Source: Prochlorothrix hollandica PCC 9006 = CALU 1027
GTDB taxonomy: Bacteria; Cyanobacteriota; Cyanobacteriia; Prochlorotrichales; Prochlorotrichaceae
NCBI RefSeq assembly: GCF_000332315.1
Contig: NZ_KB235933.1
Coordinates: 773,101-837,100, forward strand
Direction of reading: 5' to 3'
DNA length: 64,000 nt
The notes below the pieces were generated by a model, which saw nothing but the letters and a program-made list of their open reading frames with translations, did not search any database and had not been told where the DNA came from. Positions 55,850-62,787 of this stretch are shown one piece after another. Position numbers and translations under genes: made by a program. The first letter of the stretch is position 1. Each line of letters starts with the position of its first letter.

Positions 55850-56106
55850 TCCCCCCTGGGAGAGCCGACTTGCAGTCGGCATTGGGTCGAGTACAACTCG
55901 ACAATCCCCCCTGGGAGAGCCGACTTGTAGTCGGCATTGGGTCGAGTACAACTCGACAATCCCCCCTGGGAGAGCCGACTTGCAGTCGGCTGTGGGTCGA
56001 GTACAACTCGACAATCCCCCCTGGGAGAGCCGACTTGCAGTCGGCATTGGGTCGAGTACAACTCGACAATCCCAGGTGATGGGTTTGTGTTGAGTGAAAC
56101 TTTCTG
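55850..56106. repeat. family 3 array of four tandem hairpin units
   Basis: About 58-bp units, each AGCCGACTT(G/T)(C/T)AGTCGGC plus GGTCGAGTACAACTCGACA plus CCCCCTGGGAG, repeated four times. The degenerate end TTGAGTGAAACTTTCTGA (56089-56106) matches the family terminal repeat. It lies between the convergent dacB and amidase genes and could stop transcription from both sides. Confidence 0.8.
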
Positions 56107-56125
56107 ATAGTGAAGCCGCAGCCTA

Positions 56126-57745
56126 CTAGGGAGCGAGGGCGGTTTGTTGGGCATAGGTCAAAATCCCTTGGGCGATCGCCTGGGCAATTTGTCCACGGGC
56201 TTCGCTGTTACGGAACCGAGCCGCATCCTCAGAACCTGTCACAAACCCGGTTTCCACCAGCACCGACGGCATCGACGTATTGCGCAGCACATAAAAGCGG
56301 GCTTGACGCACCCCCCGATCGCGCAGATCCGTTCCCCGCAGAATACTGTTGTGGATAGTTTGGGCCAAACCAGAACCAGAGTCATAGTAATAGGTCTCCA
56401 AACCGTTGACCTCAGGGCGATCCATGGAAATGGCATTGGCATGGATACTGACAAACAGTTGGGCTGCCATGCGCTCCGCCTGATCAACCCTGGGTTCCAA
56501 CTCCACTTCCACATCTCCAGGACGAGTCAACATCACGGCAATGCCCCGACTTTCCAGAATCTGTTGAACGCGGCGGGCAATATCCAGGTTGATTTCCTTT
56601 TCCTGTAAGCCCCCGATGCCCACGGCACCGGGATCACGACCCCCATGGCCGGGATCTAAGATCACCCGGATCCGTCCCACGGGAATTTGGGTGGGGGGCA
56701 GGGGATTGGGGGATTGGGGATTGGGCAGGGGGGGATTGGGACGGGGGGGCACGACACCGGTGCCCTGGATGATTTGGGCCGGGATCCGCGCTGCCATCAG
56801 GTTCTGTTGCAGCTCGATCGCCCGCCACTGTTCCTGAAATAACCCCGCCTGGATCACCGACTGGCCGTTGAGGGTGGTGCGGAATGCCCCCGGTTCCACC
56901 GCCTGGACGCGGCGTTGGGTGTCGGCGCTGGTGTTGGGCACAATGACCCGGTAATTGGTCGCTGCCCCCGGATTGCCGGAGGGGGGACCCGGAAGAGTGG
57001 GGGGAGAGGGCACCACCACCGGAGGCAAGGGATTGGGTTGCGGGACGGGTTGGCGGGGGGGAGTCGCCACGATGGGGGGCGTGGTCACGGGGGGGGGCAC
57101 GGGGGCACTGGGGACCCCAGCCAGGGCCGCCAGGGATTGATCATGGGTGACATAGACATGGCCCAAGGGCTGACCGTTGTAGAGGCGTTGGGTCAGCCGC
57201 CAACCCGGATCTAAGGACACCTTGAGAAACCCCTCCCCCAGGCCATTGGTGCGACCGATGGTGAGGGGGGGAGCAGCACGGTTGGCCGCTGACACGGCTT
57301 GCAACACCAGTTGCCCCCCCTGCTTCACCAGTTGCAGCCGATATTGCCAGTTGAGGTCTTCCCCGGCAAGGCGCACTGAATAGCCGTTGCTGTCAACGCT
57401 GCGGTCACAAATCCCCGTGAAGTCGAAGTTCAGTAACAGGGGATCAATGCGAGTGGGCTGTCCCGGCAGTTCTTGCCAGCAGGCCCGCTGGTTGCTGACT
57501 TGGCGCAAAATCAGCAGTTGGTAAAAGCGCCCATTATCTACGGGTTTGGCGACGGCAATGGTGCGGCTTTGATCCAGTTCCTGTTGGCCAAACTCAGACA
57601 GGGCTAGGGCGGGGGCGCTCAGCCCGCCGAGGGTGGCGGTGAGGGCGGTGGCGGTGACCAGGGCCATGGGGGTGAGGCGATGGAGAAGGCCACGGCGGAG
57701 AACAGCAGCACGGCGGATAGAGGAGCGAAGGAGGGCAGTGATCAT
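56126..57745 (-). CDS. N-acetylmuramoyl-L-alanine amidase with N-terminal DUF3747-type domain
   Basis: A 539-residue secreted protein. Signal peptide (about 25-48, ALVTATALTATLGGLSAPALA), then a domain of DUF3747 type (about 50-210, ELDQSRTIAVAKPVDNGRFYQLLILRQV), a Pro-rich linker, a SPOR-like segment (about 265-325, NYRVIVPNTSADTQRRVQ) and Amidase_3 (about 355-535). Zinc and catalytic residues: His in DPGHGGRDPGA, Glu in LQEKEINLDIA, His in FVSIHANAIS, Glu in SVLVETGFVTG. It cleaves the stem peptide from peptidoglycan during cell separation. ATG 57745. Confidence 0.93.
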   Translation of the reverse strand: MITALLRSSIRRAAVLRRGLLHRLTPMALVTATALTATLGGLSAPALALSEFGQQELDQSRTIAVAKPVDNGRFYQLLILRQVSNQRACWQELPGQPTRIDPLLLNFDFTGICDRSVDSNGYSVRLAGEDLNWQYRLQLVKQGGQLVLQAVSAANRAAPPLTIGRTNGLGEGFLKVSLDPGWRLTQRLYNGQPLGHVYVTHDQSLAALAGVPSAPVPPPVTTPPIVATPPRQPVPQPNPLPPVVVPSPPTLPGPPSGNPGAATNYRVIVPNTSADTQRRVQAVEPGAFRTTLNGQSVIQAGLFQEQWRAIELQQNLMAARIPAQIIQGTGVVPPRPNPPLPNPQSPNPLPPTQIPVGRIRVILDPGHGGRDPGAVGIGGLQEKEINLDIARRVQQILESRGIAVMLTRPGDVEVELEPRVDQAERMAAQLFVSIHANAISMDRPEVNGLETYYYDSGSGLAQTIHNSILRGTDLRDRGVRQARFYVLRNTSMPSVLVETGFVTGSEDAARFRNSEARGQIAQAIAQGILTYAQQTALAP

Positions 57746-58301
57746 GGTGTTGGCTGAATCAGGAAAAGGCAGGTCATGGATCGAGTCCCGGCGATGGCCC
57801 AGGCCAAAGAGAACCGGTTCCTCGGTTGATGGTGCGCACCCCTCGTCTCGTCCCTCATCTGGTCCATCCTGGAGACGATGGGGAGACCCACCGGGGGGTA
57901 ACCCTGGGCTGGGGGCATCGGTTCCTAGGGGGGGGACTGCTCCGGCGAGGGGAGGCTTGGGAAGTCTCGACTCTCTGATGGCTCCCCAATGTTCCCCGAT
58001 CGACTTTTGAGTGTACGGTGAGGGGGCGTTAAAGGCGAGGGTTATCTAACCCGTTAGGGTTGCTAGGACTCCCCTAGGTCTTCCGAGGGGATGGGCGCTA
58101 TTTCTGATCAGAGGGGTCACTTTTCCAGGTGGTTCAGGTTCACCGATCGAGGCGGGGGGTGTTAAGAATGCCGGGTTGTGGCTTAGGGTGATGAAGGTTC
58201 CCTGAGGTGAACCGGGCACACTCAACTGAGTGAAGCAAATGAGTTAAGCAGGGCTAAAGCCCTTACTCAAAAACAATTACGGTTTGATCGATTCGTTCGC
58301 T
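57746..58301. other. spacer, no gene recognised
   Basis: Between the divergently placed amidase and the toxin-antitoxin genes. ORFs here look like artefacts. GAGTTAAGCAGGGCTAAAGCC at 58230-58250 is hairpin-like. A family 6 element follows at 58302. Confidence 0.45.
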
Positions 58302-58396
58302 TTAAGTAGGCGGGGGAAAATAAACAGGGTTGAAAACGGATGTAACCCTCACTCTGCTGTCATCTCTACCTCGGATTAATTATCCTGACCTACTTA
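58302..58396. repeat. family 6 element, copy 2
   Basis: TTAAGTAGGCGGGGGAAAA ... CCTGACCTACTTA, with the 'tgtcatctctacctcggatta' centre shared with 39273-39368. Ends are short inverted repeats (AAGTAGG). Confidence 0.6.
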
Positions 58397-58410
58397 TTAC
58401 CTTGATCTCC

Positions 58411-58884
58411 TTAGCTATGTTTTTGGAGCAGTTGTTGCAGCAGGCGATCAGAGACCCAAAAGGAAGTCTTCTGGAGTTTTTCGATCACGGAGGGTAGATC
58501 GATGAGCTGCTGGGAAGCTGCCCGATCGAGGAGACCTAAAGTACCCGTAACTGAAAGTCCCTGGCTTTGAGCAATCTCTCTCGCCCGAAGATCGTCTAAA
58601 AGGACTAAGTTGGCTTGCATATCTTGGGCTAAGAGAATAGCCTCAGTTTCACCGGGATCCAGACCTTGAAGCCAGGAGGTAGGGGGAATGAAAACAGGCT
58701 GGATTTGGATCCAAGATGGTAACTGATTAGCCCAAGCTTGAACAATGGCGGGAGCGTCAGTGTGTTTAAGCTCTGTGTGGACGGCTGGAGGGATGGTCAC
58801 GGTGCTAAAAAGTTGGGGGAGAATCTCCACCTCCCCAATAACGGTTAAGTAGTTGAGGGGGGTTGTATTGGAAACAATGATCAT
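58411..58884 (-). CDS. PIN-fold toxin-like protein (DUF3368)
   Basis: A 157-residue PIN-domain protein. Beginning MIIVSNTTPLNYLTVIG, central DPGETEAILLA and LVLLDDLRAREIAQ are DUF3368 hallmarks; the Asp/Glu residues form the presumed nuclease site, with SN replacing the first Asp as usual in this family. It overlaps the upstream antitoxin gene by 4 bp (ATGA), the standard layout of a UPF0175/DUF3368 pair. Confidence 0.88.
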   Translation of the reverse strand: MIIVSNTTPLNYLTVIGEVEILPQLFSTVTIPPAVHTELKHTDAPAIVQAWANQLPSWIQIQPVFIPPTSWLQGLDPGETEAILLAQDMQANLVLLDDLRAREIAQSQGLSVTGTLGLLDRAASQQLIDLPSVIEKLQKTSFWVSDRLLQQLLQKHS

Positions 58885-59150
58885 GGAGTGCCGAGCACTT
58901 GATTTAAGGTTTGGCTGTCTTGCTCAAGGGTGTCCTGATGGTAAGGGATGTAGGCTTGTTCGGTTTTGAGAAATTCATAGGTTTGCCAGCGGCTGCTGAA
59001 ACCGAGGTATTGGCGGACTTGGGCGGCGCTGAGGTGGCCTTGGCGATATTGGTCAGCAATGAGGAGTTCGAGGATGCGACGGGAGAGGTGAAGGGGAGGG
59101 GGAATGAGTTGAGGGGGGAGAGTATCGGGGAATTCGATCGTGATTTGCAT
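58881..59150 (-). CDS. UPF0175 family antitoxin
   Basis: An 89-residue protein. UPF0175 signature: ITIEFPDTLP ... RRILELLIADQYRQGHLSAAQVRQYLGFSSRWQTYEFLKTEQAYIPYHQDTLEQD. It is a DNA-binding antitoxin that also autoregulates, by family knowledge. ATG 59150; it is the first gene of the two-gene module with the DUF3368 toxin. Confidence 0.9.
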   Translation of the reverse strand: MQITIEFPDTLPPQLIPPPLHLSRRILELLIADQYRQGHLSAAQVRQYLGFSSRWQTYEFLKTEQAYIPYHQDTLEQDSQTLNQVLGTP

Positions 59151-59207
59151 GGCTTAACGTTCCTGGAGGGAGGGGGTGGCTGTTGACGACGATCGCGCGG
59201 GTCTCAA

Positions 59208-59700
59208 CTAGCTGAGCCAGTTTTCGAGGGATAGGTTGGGAACCCGTGAGAATTCGCGAGTATTGTCGGTCACTAGGGTTAAATTAAGGGTATCAACTTA
59301 AGCCGGGACAGTGGGGCGCGGAGCGCCCCACTGTCCCGTTAATCTTGTCCCGCTTTAAGCGGGAACCCAAATTAAGGCTGAGGGCGTGGGCAGCAATGAG
59401 GAGATCCATCGGGCCGATCGGGGTTCCTTGTTGCTCTAGGGTGCATCGTAAAACACCGTAATACTGATGGGTTGGTCGTTCCAGAGGCAGCACAGTTATA
59501 TGCTCCAAGATGGACTGAATGCGATCGCTCAGCGGGGGAGAATTACGCTTTTGGGCACCAAAGGAGAGTTCGCAGGCAACAATAATACTGGTGCAAACTG
59601 TGTCAGAACCCACACGGGCTAAGTTCCGAAAAACTCTACCTTGGGGATTTTTGATGAAGTCTGAAAGGATGTTGGTATCTAGAAGGTACTGATAAGTCAT
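59208..59700 (-). pseudogene. vapC: VapC-type PIN toxin interrupted by a family 5 element
   Basis: ATG 59700 (MTYQYLLDTNILSDFI). PIN acids are present at LLDTN, ACELSFG and GPMDLLIAA. After ALSLNL the current frame enters the inserted element and stops at 59293, giving 135 residues with a foreign C terminus. Downstream of the element, the frame LTLVTDNTREFSR then VPNLSLENWLS ends at the TAG at 59208-59210. Removing 59281-59368 (element plus one 9-bp repeat) joins the two parts to a 134-residue VapC, the normal length. The fourth catalytic Asp (VTDN) is lost in the interrupted form. I infer the toxin is inactive. Confidence 0.85.
59290..59368. mobile_element. family 5 element inside vapC, 9-bp target duplication
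   Basis: A 79-bp element with a perfect internal hairpin around GACAGTGGGGCGC/GCGCCCCACTGTC. Imperfect inverted ends are GGGTATCAACTTAAG and GGGTTCCCGCTTAAA. AAATTAAGG flanks it at 59281-59289 and 59369-59377. The restored empty site gives a full vapC frame. Confidence 0.85.
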
Positions 59701-59707
59701 GGGATTT

Positions 59708-59947
59708 TTAAAGATCAATGTCATCTTCTAGGGGCAGCAGTCCTTGATCACAGTCAGGCCAGTCTTCGTCGAGGGGGGAGAGGGTGGCGGCGAAGGCAAG
59801 CAGGGATTTGGGTTCAGGGGAGGGCAGTTGAAAAGGGTTTGAGGGGAGCCAGTGGGTGTCGATCGACTGGAGGAGTTCAGAGGCGAGGCGAATTTGGTCG
59901 GGGAGGCTGAGTTCTTTGGCGGCGGTGAGCAGTTCGGTGAAGGTCAT
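59708..59947 (-). CDS. VapB-like antitoxin partner of vapC
   Basis: A 79-residue acidic protein (MTFTELLTAAKELSLPDQIRLASELL, with acidic C terminus LPLEDDIDL). The N-terminal helix resembles cyanobacterial VapB-type antitoxins, and it ends 8 bp before the vapC ATG, so the two form a module. No ribbon-helix-helix sequence is evident, so the assignment rests mainly on context. Confidence 0.7.
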   Translation of the reverse strand: MTFTELLTAAKELSLPDQIRLASELLQSIDTHWLPSNPFQLPSPEPKSLLAFAATLSPLDEDWPDCDQGLLPLEDDIDL

Positions 59948-60246
59948 GGTTGGGTTTCCTGGGGAGGAGGTAAAGGGCTGACGGTTTTTTGTCGCGGCTG
60001 ACTTAGTAGCGTTGGATGAATCGCTTGGTCATAAATTGGGCGGATGCCAACCAACGGCGACCCATCGCTGGCGTGCTGCAACAAGGTTGTGTCAATCAAA
60101 AGACTCTAAATCATTTGTACTACAGAGCTACGTTTTGTTTGCAATTCTCCTGAATTTCGTATCAGCTATGATACCGTTTGAATTTAAAACTGCTGCAGAC
60201 GCGCTTATCCTGCGTTGTTAATGCACCCTAATGAACGGAACGGGCA
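59948..60246. other. spacer, nothing recognised
   Basis: 299 bp without a supported gene. A 69-residue open frame on the + strand (60012-60221) has no recognisable content. Confidence 0.4.
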
Positions 60247-61824
60247 CTATTTGGATTCATCAAATGCAGTTCCTAAGTTGCGTTTCTTTATTGAGTGCGT
60301 ACCTTTAAGCGGTCTTGATTCAGTTTCCTCTGTTTGTGCTGGTATAGGTTGCTTATCGTCATGAGTTAGATCGTGAGTTGGATCTTTTGCAGGTTGATTG
60401 AAAGCGGAACCAAGCTTATCGTGGGGGGAGGTGATTGTTTCTTGTGGGGAGATGGTTGTTTCTTGTACTGATATAGGTTGATTATCGTCAAGTTTGAAAG
60501 CGGAACCAAGCTTATTATGAAGGGTGATGGTTGTTGTCAAATTCGGTACGATTGCAAACTCTGCTACAACTTTAATGTCAGATGTTAGGGCGATCGTAAC
60601 AGACGTTTTAGCAACATTAATATCACCAATATCACCTGTCCAACGGCTAAAGCGCCATGTGTCTGAATTAGACCAAGCATTAATGTTTACAAGTGTTCCG
60701 ATTTTGTGATTACCAGCACCACTAACTTTGACAAATTCTTGGGCTTCAATTGGAAAGATTTCGATTTGGATCGAGCCAAATGGTTTTGGTATTTTTTCAT
60801 ATCGGGCAATTATTTTTATGTTTTTATCTATCACGAGATCGAGGCTGTTATTAGATTCTACAATATCGCCATCCCATCCGATAAACTCCCAGTCAGGAAA
60901 AGCAGTCGCTTTAACATTAACTTGTCTGCCTTCGGCATATTTGCCACCGCCTTCGACTTTACCTGCTTCTGGCGGATCTAGTTCTATTTCAAGAATATAC
61001 TTGGGCTTGAGTCCGCCGCTAGATTCAGGTTCCCGTTTAATCTCGGTTTCTGGTATTTCGATCGGGTTTGAAGGAGCATTAACTTCTGCTGCCGTATCGG
61101 AAAAGATATCGGTTAGAGCTTTTTTCAGTTCTTGAAAGAGGTTACGCATACGTTTAAACCGTTGGCTAGGATCGGGGTTGGTTGCTTGGAGATACCATGA
61201 TGATGAGCAAATATTGGGACACCAGTAAGCGATCGTTTTGGCAAAGGCGTAGGTGTCAATGGTGTCCCTAGATTTATTTGCTGAGTTTGCATCGGTTATT
61301 TCGGGTGGTAAAAAATCACCACAATCTTCGATCGCGTCTTTATTACCTTGCATTAGAAATGGCGCATAGCCAAATCCGCTTAAATAAACTTTATTGTCTT
61401 TAAGAATAAAACTTTCGGGATTAACTTGTCCGTGAATTAGTTTTTTATTGTTGAGAATATGGAGTAATTCGGATGCTTCAAATAAATATTTTAAAACCAA
61501 CTCAAGACTAGGATTTCTCGATAAGTCTAAAATACTACCAAAAAATTCTGGATAAATGATGACCAAAGGTAGATCTTTATTTGATATGACTTGTTCGGGG
61601 GGGATAATTCCTTGACGGTGAACATTTTTAAGATCATCAAAATAATCAAAGGCTTCTTTCACTTCTCCTTTTTGGCAATCCTTTAAAAGAACTTGAATGG
61701 TATGGACTTTTTGTGTGTTTAAGTTGATTCCTCCAATCCATTGATACAAATGAGATTCTTTCAGAGCTTTAATTAGCGCATATTTTCCTGCGATCGTTTG
61801 CCCGATTTTAGTTTGGTGTTGCAT
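60247..61824 (-). CDS. pseudokinase with two InlB-type beta-repeat domains
   Basis: A 525-residue protein. Residues about 1-230 have a Ser/Thr kinase-like layout (HGQVNPESFILKDNKVYLSGFGYAPF, DFLPPEI, DTYAFAKTIAYW). The catalytic positions are lost: HRD is HGQ, DFG is GFG and no Lys is seen at the expected beta3 site (HTIQVL). About residues 270-345 (ELDPPEAGKVEGGGKYAEGR ... FIGWDGDIV) and 355-435 (SRWTGDIGDI) form InlB-type beta-repeats. The tail (about 440-525) has LGSAF, LGSAF and LGTAF in a charged, disordered region. No signal peptide or membrane helix. It is the last gene of a three-gene cluster; function unknown. ATG 61824. Confidence 0.75.
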   Translation of the reverse strand: MQHQTKIGQTIAGKYALIKALKESHLYQWIGGINLNTQKVHTIQVLLKDCQKGEVKEAFDYFDDLKNVHRQGIIPPEQVISNKDLPLVIIYPEFFGSILDLSRNPSLELVLKYLFEASELLHILNNKKLIHGQVNPESFILKDNKVYLSGFGYAPFLMQGNKDAIEDCGDFLPPEITDANSANKSRDTIDTYAFAKTIAYWCPNICSSSWYLQATNPDPSQRFKRMRNLFQELKKALTDIFSDTAAEVNAPSNPIEIPETEIKREPESSGGLKPKYILEIELDPPEAGKVEGGGKYAEGRQVNVKATAFPDWEFIGWDGDIVESNNSLDLVIDKNIKIIARYEKIPKPFGSIQIEIFPIEAQEFVKVSGAGNHKIGTLVNINAWSNSDTWRFSRWTGDIGDINVAKTSVTIALTSDIKVVAEFAIVPNLTTTITLHNKLGSAFKLDDNQPISVQETTISPQETITSPHDKLGSAFNQPAKDPTHDLTHDDKQPIPAQTEETESRPLKGTHSIKKRNLGTAFDESK

Positions 61825-61857
61825 AATAAATTAAGCATCCTATACTTTTACTTTTAA

Positions 61858-62753
61858 TTAGTTACGGATATACACTTTTAATTTATAACTAGTTGGATTT
61901 CTCCATACTCTAAAGGTATACAGCAACCCTAAATCAGTTGTAAGGATCTCGAAGGCTGAAACCCTTGGTGTGGTGTGCCCCCGGAGGGGGCACACCACAC
62001 AACCCATTTAGGACTGCTGTATGTTCCCGAAGAAGATACTGGAAAATTATTAACAACATCAGGGACAGAGCCATTATTCATTGACCTTGCTATTATTTGC
62101 TTATTGGCATTCAAAATTTCAAGATCAGCATCAGCAGCCATATCAAATAAGTAAGCATCAAAGCTTTGTGAAGCTTTGATATATATTTCATAATCATCAT
62201 GAGGGTTAACACTTGTCAACTCTCCTGAATATATTTTATAGTCGATGCTTGAATTCTCAAGAGCTTTAATTTTTTCATTATTAGTTATAATTTTTTGAGT
62301 TAATTCACTTTTTTCCCTCTCTAGTGTTTTTTTATCTCCTTCTAGTTTCTCTTTTTCTTCTGTTAGCGACTGGTTTTGTTTCTCCAGTTCTTCTTTATCT
62401 CTTTCAAGTGAGACGATATTTTGAATAAGGCTTTTCTTTTCTGCATTGTAAGTATAGACAATGGCGGAAAGAAGGAAAAAAGAAATTAAAGATAGGGTGA
62501 TAAGTGCTGCAGATGGTTTGAAAACTCTCTTGAAAGTAGCGGTAGCGGTTATATCTTTTTCCATCACAACAGAAAAGATCTGTTTAGAATGAGATAAGTC
62601 TCCAATCCATCCAATAAATTTCCACCCATCAAAGGCGCTTACATGAACTTGAACTTCTCTACCTTCAGCGTACTTTCCTGCACCATCAACTTTCCCCGCT
62701 ACTGGTGGATCAATGATAATTTTGAGTTCGTATTTTGGTGTAATTCCAGTCAT
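61858..62753 (-). pseudogene. membrane coiled-coil protein with beta-repeat, C terminus broken by a family 1 element
   Basis: ATG 62753 (MTGITPKYELKIIIDPP). Domains: InlB-type beta-repeat (about 1-75, KYAEGREVQVHVSAFDGWKFIGW), a membrane helix (about 82-104, LITLSLISFFLLSAIVYTY), a Glu/Lys coiled coil (about 108-165), and a beta-domain resembling pre-peptidase C-terminal (PPC) modules (about 172-245, IKASQSFDAYLFDMAADADLEI). At GTY the reading frame enters the element at 61919-62021 and stops at 61929 (274 residues). Removing the element and one TA gives TFRVWRNPTSYKLKVYIRN then a stop at 61858, a plausible beta-domain ending. The present version may still fold. The Hsp70 gene precedes it by 34 bp and the pseudokinase gene follows, making an operon likely. 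Confidence 0.8.
61919..62021. mobile_element. family 1 MITE-like element, copy 11, inserted in a gene
   Basis: TA-bounded, TACAGCAACCCTAAATCAGT ... ATTTAGGACTGCTGTA with central GTGTGCCCCC hairpin. In minus orientation it supplies about 29 foreign codons and a stop to the coiled-coil gene. Precise excision restores a continuous frame, which shows TA target use. Confidence 0.9.
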
Positions 62754-62787
62754 AGCTTTTGCACGAGTGTTTGATCATGTAATTCAT

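Noticed and set aside
55850-56106. Possible CRISPR array
   Set aside because: Units are direct tandem repeats of hairpins without unique spacers, and no cas genes are near.
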